A stretch of DNA of 64,000 bases, taken from Streptomyces sp. NBC_01471 (GTDB lineage Bacteria > Actinomycetota > Actinomycetes > Streptomycetales > Streptomycetaceae). Positions 1-8,181 of the stretch are shown piece by piece. Each line of letters begins with the position of its first letter. Positions within the stretch are counted from its first letter, which is position 1. The notes under the pieces are model-generated. The model was not told the origin of the DNA. It made no database searches and saw nothing but the letters and a program-made list of their open reading frames with translations. The position numbers were made by a program, and so were the translations under genes. The stretch spans positions 4,733,001-4,797,000 of the forward strand of contig NZ_CP109450.1 of the NCBI RefSeq assembly GCF_041438865.1, read 5' to 3'.

Positions 1-2022
1 CTGGGCCAGCGGTTCCCGGGGGCGAGCGCCGACGGCGCCACCGCCCGGGTCGTCTTCAAGGCCCCCTCCGGCGAGAAGATGACATCCGCGCCGAACAAGG
101 ACGAGATCAAGACGGTCGAGAAGGAGCTGAGCGCCGGCTCCTCCCAGATCGCCTCGGTGACGGACCCCTACCAGGCGAAGGCCGTCTCCAAGGACGGCAC
201 CACGGTCTACGTCCAGGTCTCCTACAAGGTCAGCTCGATGGAGCTGACCGACAAGTCCAAGGACGCGCTCCAGGACACCGCGGACAAGGCGCAGCACAAC
301 GGATACACGGTGGAGATCGGCGGTGACGCGCTCCAGGCCATGCCGGAGACCGGCTCCGGCGAGATCATCGGTGTCGTACTCGCCGCGATCGTGCTCATCG
401 TGACGTTCGGCTCACTGATCGCCGCGGGGCTCCCGCTGCTGACCGCGCTCATCGGTGTCGGCATCGGCGTCTCCACGATCACGGCGCTGGCCAACGTGCT
501 GGACCTGGGCAACACCACATCGACGCTGGCGATGATGATCGGTCTCGCGGTCGGCATCGACTACGCGCTGTTCATCGTCTCCCGCTACCGGGCGGAACTC
601 GCCGAGGGCAGGGAACCGCAGGAGGCCGCGGGCCGGGCGGTCGGCACGGCCGGCTCGGCGGTGGTCTTCGCCGGGCTCACCGTGGTCATCGCCCTGGTCG
701 GCCTGGCCGTCGTGAACATCCCGATGCTCTCCAAGATGGGCTTCGCTGCGGCCGGTACGGTCGTGATCGCCGTCCTCATCGCGCTCACCCTCATCCCCGC
801 GCTGCTCGGCTTCGCCGGAAAGCGCGTGGTGGGACGCAAGGCCCGCAAGAACCCGCCGGTGCCGGGCGCCGAGGTCAAGCCCAACAACGGCACCCGCTGG
901 GCGCGCGTCGTCCTGCGCCGCCCCGTCCTGGTGCTGCTCGTCGGTGTGATCGGCCTGGGCGCCATCGCGATCCCGGCGGCATCCCTGGAGATGGGCCTGC
1001 CGGACGACGGGGCACAGCCCACCAACACCACCCAGCGCCGTGCATACGACCTGCTCTCGGACGGCTTCGGCCCCGGGTTCAACGGACCGCTGACCACGGT
1101 CGTCGACGTCAAGGGCGTCAGCGACGGCAAGGCCGCGGTCGACGAGGTGCACCAGAAGATCTCCAGGCTCGACAGCGTGGTCTCGGTGGCGCCGCCGTTC
1201 TACAACAAGGCGCACGACACCGCGACGATCAGCGTCATCCCGAAGGACCGGCCCTCCTCGGTCAAGACCGAGGACCTGGTCCACTCCATCCGTGACGCGG
1301 GTGCGCAGGTCAAGTCCGACACCGGCGCCCCGGTGCTGGTCACCGGCGCGACGGCGATGAACATCGACTTCTCGCAGAAGATGAACGACGCGCTGGTCCC
1401 GTATCTGGCGCTCGTCGTCGGGCTCGCGTTCCTGCTGCTGATGCTGGTCTTCCGCTCGGTGCTGGTCCCGCTGAAGGCGGCGCTCGGCTTCCTGCTCTCG
1501 GTGGTCGCCGCTCTGGGCGCGGTCGTCGCGGTCTTCCAGTGGGGCTGGCTCGGCTCGCTGTTCGGCGTCCAGCAGACCGGCCCGATCATGTCGATGATGC
1601 CGATCTTCATGGTGGGTGTGGTCTTCGGTCTCGCGATGGACTACGAGGTCTTCCTGGTCACCCGGATGCGGGAGGCGTACGTCCACGGGGAGACCCCGGG
1701 CCAGGCCGTCGTCACCGGCTTCAAGCACGGTGCGCGCGTGGTCACCGCCGCAGCCGTCATCATGATCGCGGTCTTCTCCGGCTTCATCGGAGCCAGCGAC
1801 TCGATGATCAAGATGATCGGCTTCGGCCTGGCCATCGCGGTCTTCTTCGACGCCTTCGTCGTACGGATGGCCATCGTGCCCGCCGTCCTGGCGCTGCTCG
1901 GCAAGCGGGCGTGGTGGCTGCCGCGCTGGCTGGACCGGGCGCTGCCGAACGTGGACGTCGAGGGCGAGGGCCTGAACAAGCACATCGAGGCCCAGACGCA
2001 GCGGGAGCTGATCGACGCCTGA
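1..2022 (+). CDS. MMPL family transporter, 5'-truncated by the window edge
   Basis: The reading frame is open from base 1, so the gene begins upstream; 673 codons are visible. The product is an RND-like MMPL exporter of the cytoplasmic membrane, the family that moves lipids or drugs using the proton gradient. Two hydrophobic halves are visible. The first holds the run MMIGLAVGIDYALFIVSRYR, the second the matching FMVGVVFGLAMDYEVFLVTRMR; the D-Y pairs in these helices are typical proton-relay residues of the family. Between them lies an extracytoplasmic loop. The tail is short and charged. A strong hairpin follows the stop. The substrate cannot be read from sequence. Confidence 0.93.
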   Translation: MGQRFPGASADGATARVVFKAPSGEKMTSAPNKDEIKTVEKELSAGSSQIASVTDPYQAKAVSKDGTTVYVQVSYKVSSMELTDKSKDALQDTADKAQHNGYTVEIGGDALQAMPETGSGEIIGVVLAAIVLIVTFGSLIAAGLPLLTALIGVGIGVSTITALANVLDLGNTTSTLAMMIGLAVGIDYALFIVSRYRAELAEGREPQEAAGRAVGTAGSAVVFAGLTVVIALVGLAVVNIPMLSKMGFAAAGTVVIAVLIALTLIPALLGFAGKRVVGRKARKNPPVPGAEVKPNNGTRWARVVLRRPVLVLLVGVIGLGAIAIPAASLEMGLPDDGAQPTNTTQRRAYDLLSDGFGPGFNGPLTTVVDVKGVSDGKAAVDEVHQKISRLDSVVSVAPPFYNKAHDTATISVIPKDRPSSVKTEDLVHSIRDAGAQVKSDTGAPVLVTGATAMNIDFSQKMNDALVPYLALVVGLAFLLLMLVFRSVLVPLKAALGFLLSVVAALGAVVAVFQWGWLGSLFGVQQTGPIMSMMPIFMVGVVFGLAMDYEVFLVTRMREAYVHGETPGQAVVTGFKHGARVVTAAAVIMIAVFSGFIGASDSMIKMIGFGLAIAVFFDAFVVRMAIVPAVLALLGKRAWWLPRWLDRALPNVDVEGEGLNKHIEAQTQRELIDA

Positions 2023-2052
2023 CCTGACCGGGCCCGGGTCTTCCGAAAGGCC

Positions 2053-2481
2053 TTAGCTCCGCAGAGGCCCTCCATGCCCCACGGCATGGGGGGCCTCTGC
2101 CTGCCGGGGCGCCTCGTGGCGGGAGGCTTCCTCGCGGGGCGTCTTGTCGAGGGGCTTCGCATGGGTGCTGCGCAGGAACCGGATCAGCGGCGCGTTGTCG
2201 AACTGCACCACCGCCACCCCGTCCGGCGAGTAGAACTCCAGCACCACCTGGGCCCGCCCGCACGGCCAGATCCCGATGTCGCCGGAGCGCCGGGGCGTCC
2301 GCAGCCCGGCTTCGAGCAGCTCCCTGGCGAAGATCCACTCCCGCCCGCCGGGGAAGAGGAAGCGCACGGCGCCCGGGTCACCCTCGGGGTCGTACTGGAG
2401 CGCGACGTAGACCACCGACCACTGGCCGGGGACGTCCGTCACGACATGACCTCGTACGGGCACCTCGACGGCGGGGGACAT
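2053..2481 (-). CDS. ssgE: SsgA-like sporulation/cell-division protein (SALP), probably SsgE
   Basis: A 142-residue protein starting at an ATG preceded by GGGAGCGCAC (reverse strand). It matches the SsgA-like fold: the N-terminal GHVVTDVPGQWSVVYVALQYDPEGDPGAVRFLFPGGREWIFARELLEAG block and the following GDIGIWPC...VVLEFYSPDGVAVVQFD strand-rich block are characteristic. SALPs occur only in sporulating actinomycetes and guide septation, peptidoglycan maintenance and spore separation. I assign SsgE because the S. coelicolor ssgE gene, as I remember it, lies close to cobalt-transport, pbp and pmt genes, as here. Family membership is firm; the paralogue letter is an inference from context. Confidence 0.85.
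   Translation of the reverse strand: MSPAVEVPVRGHVVTDVPGQWSVVYVALQYDPEGDPGAVRFLFPGGREWIFARELLEAGLRTPRRSGDIGIWPCGRAQVVLEFYSPDGVAVVQFDNAPLIRFLRSTHAKPLDKTPREEASRHEAPRQAEAPHAVGHGGPLRS
2061..2100. terminator. Hairpin between convergent MMPL and SsgE-like genes
   Basis: An almost perfect GC-rich inverted repeat: GCAGAGGCCC...GGCCTCTGC with one mismatch and a short CCAC loop. It lies just after the MMPL stop and inside the last codons of the convergent SsgE-like gene, so it could end transcripts from both sides. Confidence 0.7.
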
Positions 2482-2613
2482 GTGCGCTCCCTTGATCTGG
2501 CGATATACGCAATTAGGCCTTTTGAGGCTATTTGTATTCCAATGTCCCATATTTTGGCAGGGATGCCACCGCTGGGCCACCGCTCGGCCGCCGCAGCTGG
2601 GAGCCAGGCGCTC

Positions 2614-2630
2614 TTGCGAGCCGTTCGCAA
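2614..2630. promoter_or_regulatory. Candidate Nur (nickel-uptake regulator) box upstream of cbiM
   Basis: TTGCGA, five bases, TCGCAA: a perfect 6-bp inverted repeat with the same layout as the Streptomyces Nur box (TTGCaa-N5-ttGCAA). It overlaps a possible -35 (TTGCGA) with a -10-like TATCAT at 2639-2644, so binding would block transcription of the uptake operon starting at 2694. Confidence 0.55.
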
Positions 2631-2693
2631 CAAGGCTCTATCATCGAACGGTTCACCACCGCCGGTGCGCCATCGCGAGGAGAGAGTCACCAC

Positions 2694-3749
2694 ATGCATG
2701 TCCCCGACGGATTCATCAACGCCCCCGTATCGGCGGTGACCGGTGTCATCGCCGCGGGCGCGATAGCCGTCAGCCTCCGGGGCGCGCGCCGTGAGCTGGA
2801 CGAGCGCACCGCGCCGCTCGCCGGTCTGGTCGCCGCCTTCATCTTCTCCGTGCAGATGCTGAACTTCCCCGTCGCCGCCGGCACCAGCGGACATCTGCTG
2901 GGCGGCGCGCTCGCCGCGATCCTGGTCGGCCCGTACACCGGGGTGCTCTGTGTCTCCGTCGTCCTGCTGATGCAGGGCATCCTCTTCGCCGACGGCGGGC
3001 TCACCGCGCTCGGGGTGAACATCACGGACATGGCCATCGTGACGACCGTCGTCGCGTACGCCGTCTTCCGCGGCCTGGTCAAGGTGCTGCCCCGCCGCCG
3101 CAGCTCGGTCACCGCCGCCTCCTTCGTCGCCGCGCTGCTCTCGGTGCCCTGCGCCGCGCTCGCCTTCACCGCGATGTACGCGCTGGGCGGCACCACCGAT
3201 GTCCCGGTCGGCAAGGTGCTCACCGCGATGGTCGGCGTCCACGTCCTCATCGGCATCGGCGAGGCCGCGATCACCGCACTCACCGTCGGCGCCGTGATCG
3301 CCGTCCGCCCCGACCTGGTCTACGGCGCCCGCGGTCTGACCGCCCCGCTCAAGCTCCGGGTCGGCGGCGAACTCGTCGACGCGCCCGCGGCCGAGCCGGT
3401 CCCGGCCGCCGCCCGGTCCGCCCGCTCCACCCGCAAGATCTGGGGCATCGGGCTGATCACCGCCCTCGTACTGGCCGGGTTCGTCTCCTTCTACGCGTCC
3501 GCCAGCCCCGACGGCCTGGAGAAGGTCGCCCACGACAAGGGCATCGACGCCAAGGAGCAGCCGCACCACACCGGGGACTCCCCGCTCGCCGGGTACGGCG
3601 TCAAGGACATCTCCGACGCCCGGCTCTCCGGCGGTCTCGCCGGGCTGATCGGCGTCGGCGCCACGGTCGTCGTGGGCAGCGGTGTCTTCTGGGTGATCCG
3701 CCGCCGCCGTACGCAGGCCCCGGCCGGTCCGCGCGCGGAAGCCGTCTGA
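2694..3749 (+). CDS. cbiM: Energy-coupling-factor Ni/Co permease, CbiM/NikM fused to a CbiN-like PDGLE tail
   Basis: 351 residues; ATG start with GAGGAGAG upstream. This is the substrate-specific membrane subunit of an ECF-type Ni2+ or Co2+ importer. It begins MHVPDGF, and a histidine sits at residue 67 in GTSGHLLGG; Met1, His2 and His67 are the metal-binding set known in NikM/CbiM. About seven hydrophobic segments follow. The C-terminal third, with a PDGLEKVA motif and a final membrane span, replaces a separate CbiN/NikN protein. It leads an operon with cbiQ (one base downstream) and cbiO. The candidate Nur box upstream favours nickel over cobalt, but the sequence alone does not settle the metal. 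Confidence 0.92.
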   Translation: MHVPDGFINAPVSAVTGVIAAGAIAVSLRGARRELDERTAPLAGLVAAFIFSVQMLNFPVAAGTSGHLLGGALAAILVGPYTGVLCVSVVLLMQGILFADGGLTALGVNITDMAIVTTVVAYAVFRGLVKVLPRRRSSVTAASFVAALLSVPCAALAFTAMYALGGTTDVPVGKVLTAMVGVHVLIGIGEAAITALTVGAVIAVRPDLVYGARGLTAPLKLRVGGELVDAPAAEPVPAAARSARSTRKIWGIGLITALVLAGFVSFYASASPDGLEKVAHDKGIDAKEQPHHTGDSPLAGYGVKDISDARLSGGLAGLIGVGATVVVGSGVFWVIRRRRTQAPAGPRAEAV

Positions 3750-3750
3750 C

Positions 3751-4512
3751 ATGGGCGCCGGTCACGCGCACAAGCTCTACCGGCACGGCCACTCGCCGGT
3801 CCACGACCTGCCCCCGCACTGCAAGCTCGCCGCCGTCTTCACCTTCGTCATCGTGGTGGTCTCCACCCCGCGCGAGGCGATGTGGGCGTTCGCGCTGTAC
3901 GCGGTGCTGCTCGCCGGGGTCACCGCCGTGGCCCGCATCCCGGCCGGGTTCCTCCTCAAGCGGCTGCTCATCGAGATCCCGTTCGTGGCCTTCGCGGTGC
4001 TCATGCCGTTCGTCGTCCCCGGCGACCAGGTCCACGTCCTGGGCCTCTCGCTCAGCGTGCCCGGACTCTGGGGCGCCTGGAACGTGCTGGCCAAGGGCAC
4101 ACTCGGGGTCGCCGCGTCCGTGCTCCTGGCGTCCACCACCGAGCTGCGCTCGCTGCTCCTCGGGCTCCAGCGGCTGAAGCTCCCGCCGATGCTGGTGCAG
4201 ATCGCGTCCTTCATGATCCGGTACGGTGACGTGATCACCGACGAGATGCGCCGGATGTCGATCGCCCGCCGCTCGCGCGGCTTCGAGGCGCGCGGCGTAC
4301 GGCAGTGGGGGGTGCTCGGCAAGTCGGCAGGGGCGCTCTTCATCCGCTCCTACGAACGGGGCGAACGCGTACATCTGGCCATGGTCAGCCGGGGATACAC
4401 CGGGACCATGCCGGTCATCGACGAAGTGACGGCGTCGGGCGCGCAGTGGCGGTCCGCCGCGGCACTCCCCGTGGCCGCGCTCTGCGTCTGTCTGCTGGGA
4501 TGGACCCTGTGA
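3751..4512 (+). CDS. cbiQ: Energy-coupling factor transmembrane protein CbiQ
   Basis: 253 residues. This is the T-component that couples the ATPase to the metal-binding permease. It has the N-terminal HKLYRHGHSPVHDLPPHCKL lead and membrane helices around residues 20-60 and 100-130. The cytoplasmic coupling segment contains two Arg-rich A-R-G-type motifs (ARRSRGFEARG and VSRGYTG) that contact CbiO in this family. It starts one base after cbiM and overlaps the cbiO start by four bases, so the three subunits are made together. Confidence 0.93.
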   Translation: MGAGHAHKLYRHGHSPVHDLPPHCKLAAVFTFVIVVVSTPREAMWAFALYAVLLAGVTAVARIPAGFLLKRLLIEIPFVAFAVLMPFVVPGDQVHVLGLSLSVPGLWGAWNVLAKGTLGVAASVLLASTTELRSLLLGLQRLKLPPMLVQIASFMIRYGDVITDEMRRMSIARRSRGFEARGVRQWGVLGKSAGALFIRSYERGERVHLAMVSRGYTGTMPVIDEVTASGAQWRSAAALPVAALCVCLLGWTL

Positions 4513-5285
4513 CTACGACCCCCACCGCCCCTCCTTCCCTAGAGGTCGCCGGCCTCGCCTACGCCTACCCCGACGGCCATCAGGCGCTCTTCGGGGTCGA
4601 CCTGGCCGTCCAGCGCGGCGAGCGGGTCGCCCTGCTCGGCCCCAACGGCGCGGGCAAGACCACGCTCGTCCTCCATCTCAACGGCATCCTCACCGGCGGC
4701 GCGGGCACCGTCTCGGTGGCCGGGCTGCCGGTCGCGAAGGCCAACCTCGCGGAGATCCGCCGCCGCGTCGGCATCGTCTTCCAGGACCCCGACGACCAGC
4801 TCTTCATGCCGACGGTCCGCGAGGACGTGGCGTTCGGCCCGGCCGCGTCCGGGCTGCGCGGCCCGGAGCTGGAGGCGCGGGTCGTCGCGGCGCTCACCCA
4901 GGTCGGCATGGAGTCCTACGCGGACCGCCCCCCGCACCACCTCTCGTACGGCCAGCGCCGCCGCGTCGCGGTCGCGACGGTCCTCGCGATGGAGCCGGAG
5001 ATCCTGGTCATGGACGAGCCGTCGTCCAACCTCGACCCGGCGTCCCGCCGCGAACTCGCCGACATCCTGCGGTCGTTGGAGGTGACGGTGCTGATGGTGA
5101 CGCACGACCTGCCGTACGCGCTGGAGCTGTGCCCGCGCGCCCTGGTGCTCAGCGACGGCGTGATCGTCGGCGACGGGCCGACCGGCGACATCCTGGCGGA
5201 CGAGACGCTGATGCGGGCGCACCGGCTTGAGCTGCCGTTCGGCTTCGACCCGCGCGCGGCGGCCCGACCGGCCGCCACCGCCTAG
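4509..5285 (+). CDS. cbiO: Energy-coupling factor ATP-binding protein CbiO
   Basis: 258 residues from a GTG that overlaps the cbiQ stop (GTGA), with GGGATGGA upstream; an in-frame ATG at 4500 is the alternative. It is the ATPase of the Ni/Co importer. Walker A is GPNGAGKTT, the Q-loop is FQDPDDQ, the signature is LSYGQRRR (tyrosine in place of the usual second glycine, common in CbiO), Walker B is ILVMDEPSSNLD, and the switch histidine is in MVTHD. All catalytic residues are present. The next gene is convergent. Confidence 0.95.
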   Translation: MTTTPTAPPSLEVAGLAYAYPDGHQALFGVDLAVQRGERVALLGPNGAGKTTLVLHLNGILTGGAGTVSVAGLPVAKANLAEIRRRVGIVFQDPDDQLFMPTVREDVAFGPAASGLRGPELEARVVAALTQVGMESYADRPPHHLSYGQRRRVAVATVLAMEPEILVMDEPSSNLDPASRRELADILRSLEVTVLMVTHDLPYALELCPRALVLSDGVIVGDGPTGDILADETLMRAHRLELPFGFDPRAAARPAATA

Positions 5286-5357
5286 TGCAGCGCCGCGTTG
5301 ATCCTGCGGGGCCGCCATCGGCCTCCGCCCATCAGCACGTTCGCGCGCAAGCGGCGG

Positions 5358-6086
5358 TCAGACCGCGACGCGGCCCCCATCGGCGTGCAGCACAGCCCCG
5401 TAGATGAAGCTGGCCTCGTCGGAGGCGAGGAAGCAGACGGCCGCGGCGATCTCGTCGGGATCCGCTCCTCGTCGTGCCGGCACGGTTGCGGTCAGGGCGT
5501 CGAACATCTCGCCCATCGCGGCGTTCGCCGGGGTGCGAGTCGGTCCCGGGGCCACGACGTTGACCCGTACGCCCTGCGGGCCGTACTCGGCAGTCCAGGA
5601 CTTGGTCAGGGCCTCGATCGCCGCCTTGGAGGCTCCGTAGGCGGCCAGGCCGCTCATGCCGATGGTCGCCGCCATTGTCGAGATGCTGATGATGGCGCCA
5701 CCGCCCCGGGCGGCCATCCGCGGCGCGATTGTCGCGGTCAGGTAGAACGGTGCCTTGACGTTGACGTCGAAGACGAGGTCGAAGTCCTTCTCCGTGGTCT
5801 GCTCGGTCGGGCGGCCCGGGAAGACGCCGGCATTGTTCACGAGCACGTCGACATCCGCCGCGGCCCCGGCCAGGCGCCGCACGTCGTCGAAGTTCGCGAG
5901 ATCGGCGGCGATGAACCGGGCATTGCCTCCCTGCGCGTCGATCTCGGCGATGACCTCCTCGCCGCGCCGCTTGTCGCGACCGGTCACGATCACGTGCGCG
6001 CCGCGGTGCGCCAGCTTCATTGCAACGGCGCGGCCGATACCCGAAGTGCCGCCCGTCACGAGCGCGGTCTTTCCCTGAAGCGTCAT
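5358..6086 (-). CDS. SDR family NAD(P)-dependent oxidoreductase
   Basis: 242 residues, a classical short-chain dehydrogenase. It has the cofactor motif TGGTSGIG (residues 11-18), VNNAG, a catalytic serine in ISISTMAA, and YGASK with the catalytic Tyr and Lys. The C-terminal GAVLHADGGR matches the family end. Substrate is unknown. It lies 31 bases downstream of the NmrA-like gene on the same strand, so both are probably read from the divergent promoter controlled by the TetR regulator at 7057. Confidence 0.9.
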   Translation of the reverse strand: MTLQGKTALVTGGTSGIGRAVAMKLAHRGAHVIVTGRDKRRGEEVIAEIDAQGGNARFIAADLANFDDVRRLAGAAADVDVLVNNAGVFPGRPTEQTTEKDFDLVFDVNVKAPFYLTATIAPRMAARGGGAIISISTMAATIGMSGLAAYGASKAAIEALTKSWTAEYGPQGVRVNVVAPGPTRTPANAAMGEMFDALTATVPARRGADPDEIAAAVCFLASDEASFIYGAVLHADGGRVAV

Positions 6087-6117
6087 GGTCCCGTTCCTTC
6101 GTCTCTCGGTGTGCCGT

Positions 6118-6960
6118 CTACGCGAACGAGGCGGCGTAGTCGCCGGCGTACTGTTCGAACGAGCGTGCCGGGCGGCCCAGTAGGGTCGGCAGGTCCTGGG
6201 TGACCCAGTCGGCGTCGCCCTCGGCGGTCAGACTGAACGCCTGGGCGTTCATGTGGGCGATCCGCTCGGGGACCCCGGCGCGGATCATCGCGTCCTTGTT
6301 CTCCTCGAAGCTCAGTTCCCGGTAGGTGATGGTCCGGCCCAGCAGCCTGGAGAGCACGGCGGCTGCCTCGTCGTTGGAGAGCGTTTCCAGGCCGGAGAGC
6401 CAGTAGGTCTTATCGGCGTGCGCGGCGGGCATGGCGGCGATCTTGGCGGCCACCGCCGCCACGTCCCGGGCGTCGACCATGCCGGTGCGCCCCTTGCCGG
6501 CTGCGGACCCGAAGCCGCTGGTCTTGGTGATCGCGGGCGCCAATGCAAGGACGTTCTGCATGTAGGCGTTCGAGCGCAGCACGGTGTGGGGCATCCCGCT
6601 GGCGGCCAGCCCTGCCTCGATCTCGCTCTGCCCGCGCCGCCGGGCGATCGGCGAGTCGGGCGAAGCCTTGCTGCTGGCCTTGACGATGTGCCCGACCCCG
6701 GCCCGCGCGGCGCTGGCGACGACGTTCAGTTCCTGCGCGGGTACGGCGGGGCTGACCAGCACCACCGCGGCCACTCCCGCCATTGCCGCATCGATGCTCG
6801 CCGGCACCTGCAAGTCGCCCTCGACGACGTGCGCGCCCGCATCCGCCAGCGCCTTCGCCTTCGCCGGGTCCCGGACCAACACCCGGACCGGCATCTGCTG
6901 CTGCGTGAGCAGGCGCACCGCTTCGGAGCCGACCTTCCCGGCAGTGGTGACAAGGATCAT
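6118..6960 (-). CDS. NmrA-like NAD(P)-binding protein (SDR-a family)
   Basis: 280 residues. The ATG at 6960 is chosen over an in-frame TTG at 6984 because GGGAAAGAGG sits five bases before it. The N-terminus MILVTTAGKVGSEAVRLL is the Rossmann dinucleotide motif (TxxGxxG) of NmrA/quinone-reductase-like proteins. This is followed by VRVLVRDPAKAKAL, which selects NADP, and GDL. Such proteins are redox sensors or NAD(P)H-dependent reductases without the SDR Tyr-Lys pair. The region upstream holds two operators for the divergent TetR gene. Confidence 0.87.
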   Translation of the reverse strand: MILVTTAGKVGSEAVRLLTQQQMPVRVLVRDPAKAKALADAGAHVVEGDLQVPASIDAAMAGVAAVVLVSPAVPAQELNVVASAARAGVGHIVKASSKASPDSPIARRRGQSEIEAGLAASGMPHTVLRSNAYMQNVLALAPAITKTSGFGSAAGKGRTGMVDARDVAAVAAKIAAMPAAHADKTYWLSGLETLSNDEAAAVLSRLLGRTITYRELSFEENKDAMIRAGVPERIAHMNAQAFSLTAEGDADWVTQDLPTLLGRPARSFEQYAGDYAASFA

Positions 6961-6986
6961 GAGGGGCCTCTTTCCCTTACTCAAAC

Positions 6987-7035
6987 TGGGTTACACAACC
7001 CACTCTTCGGCATTCAGACTGGGTTGTCAAACCCA
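6987..7035. promoter_or_regulatory. Two identical-arm palindromic operators between NmrA/SDR operon and tetR
   Basis: TGGGTT-ACAC-AACCCA (6987-7002) and TGGGTT-GTCA-AACCCA (7020-7035). Both are perfect 6-bp inverted repeats with 4-base spacers, 33 bp apart, so on the same DNA face. The second ends 21 bases before the tetR start. This is the expected layout for a TetR repressor controlling itself and the divergent operon. Confidence 0.75.
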
Positions 7036-7056
7036 TAAAATGTTAGGATCGGACTC

Positions 7057-7722
7057 ATGGGAACTGATGGGCGGGACCGGCCGAAGCTGACCGCAAAGGG
7101 GGCGCGCACCCGAGCCCGGATCGTGGACGCTGCCGCCCGGCTGATCCACGAGCGGGGCGTCGCGAGCACCACACTTGACGATGTGCGGGCTGCGGCAGAG
7201 GTCAGCGGATCGCAGCTCTATCACTACTTCGCCGACAAGGACGAACTCGTCCAGGCGGTCATCGACCACCAGGCCGACACCATCCTGGGCAATCAGCGAC
7301 AGGCCGACCTCGGCAGCATCGAAGGGCTCACAGGCTGGCGGGACATGGTGATCAGCCAGGCGAAGAGCACCGAAGCCAGGGGAGGCTGCCCCCTCGGATC
7401 GCTCGGCGGCCAACTCGCCGAGGCCGACCCCGAGGCCCGCGCCCTGATCGCCGCCGGATTCGACCAGTGGTCCGCCACCATCGGCGACGGCCTGCGAACC
7501 CTTCACACGGCCGGGCACCTCGCGAGCGAGATCGACCCGGACGACCTCGCTGTCACCCTCCTCGCCGTGCTCCAGGGGGGCCTGCTCCTCGCGCAAATCC
7601 ACCGCGACCCCCGTGCCCTCGAAACCGCGCTCGACACCCTCATCGCCCTCGCCTCCAGCGGGCCGGCCGCCGCACCGCGAGGCAGGAACCCAGCACGCAC
7701 CGAGCCGTCCACCCCGCACTGA
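7057..7722 (+). CDS. TetR/AcrR family transcriptional regulator
   Basis: 221 residues. The N-terminal helix-turn-helix is typical: GARTRARIVDAAARLIHERGVASTTLDDVRAAAEVSGSQLYHYFADKDELVQAVI (about residues 12-65). The C-terminal ligand domain contains GGCPLGSLGGQLAEADPEAR, a pattern seen in the YxaF/LmrA-like branch whose members often control oxidoreductase operons. It is divergent from the NmrA/SDR pair; the twin palindromes between them are its likely binding sites. The inducer is unknown. Confidence 0.92.
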   Translation: MGTDGRDRPKLTAKGARTRARIVDAAARLIHERGVASTTLDDVRAAAEVSGSQLYHYFADKDELVQAVIDHQADTILGNQRQADLGSIEGLTGWRDMVISQAKSTEARGGCPLGSLGGQLAEADPEARALIAAGFDQWSATIGDGLRTLHTAGHLASEIDPDDLAVTLLAVLQGGLLLAQIHRDPRALETALDTLIALASSGPAAAPRGRNPARTEPSTPH

Positions 7723-7803
7723 TCCGAACGCCGCCCCACCGTCGCGTGCCAGAAGACTGTTCCCACGCCTGGGCCGAGCAGCCCGGTCCGTTGCACGACC
7801 GCA

Positions 7804-8172
7804 GTGAGCGTCCGCAGCGCCGTATCGACCCAACGACGGCGCAAACGGTTCGCCGCCGACGTCTGCGCCGAGTACCGCGTCTGCCCGCCGAACGCAGTGG
7901 TGCTCTCGGTGGACGAGAAGACCGGGATCACCGCGCGGTCCCGGAAACACCCCGACGTTCCCGCCCGTCCCGGGCAGCCGGCCCGCCGAGAATCCGAGTA
8001 CGTCCGCCACGGCACGATCTTCTTCTCCACGCTCACCCGGCGGGTGGTGCGCCGAGGCCAGTTCGCCTCTCGTGACGACCTCGCCCACGCGATCGGCGAG
8101 TTCGTCACGGCCTACGACGAGCACGACGCCAAGCCCTGTCGATGGACCTGCGACGGCACCCCGCTCAAAGCC
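7804..8172 (+). pseudogene. IS630-family transposase remnant with an internal deletion
   Basis: The translation shows AADVCAEYRVCPPNAVVLSVDEKTGITARSRKHP, then EYVRHGT joined directly to FFSTLTRRVVRRGQFASRDDLAHAI and ending at DGTPLKA. These are recognisable pieces of IS630-type transposases, with the first catalytic Asp in VDEKTG. In intact members about 70-80 residues, including the second Asp, lie between EYVRHGT and FFSTLTRR. That block is missing, the N-terminal domain is missing, and there is no stop after PLKA. No terminal repeats were identified. The fragment is dead and marks a past insertion. Confidence 0.8.
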
Positions 8173-8181
8173 ACCTGTGCC

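Noticed and set aside
412..1983. Long minus-strand ORF of 523 codons opposite the MMPL gene
   Set aside because: Its His/Arg/Asp/Gln-rich translation is typical of high-GC antisense shadow frames; the plus frame has a clear MMPL protein.
2482..2693. Cobalamin riboswitch upstream of cbiM
   Set aside because: The leader is short, AT-rich at its start and lacks a B12-box-like sequence; a Nur-type palindrome explains control better.
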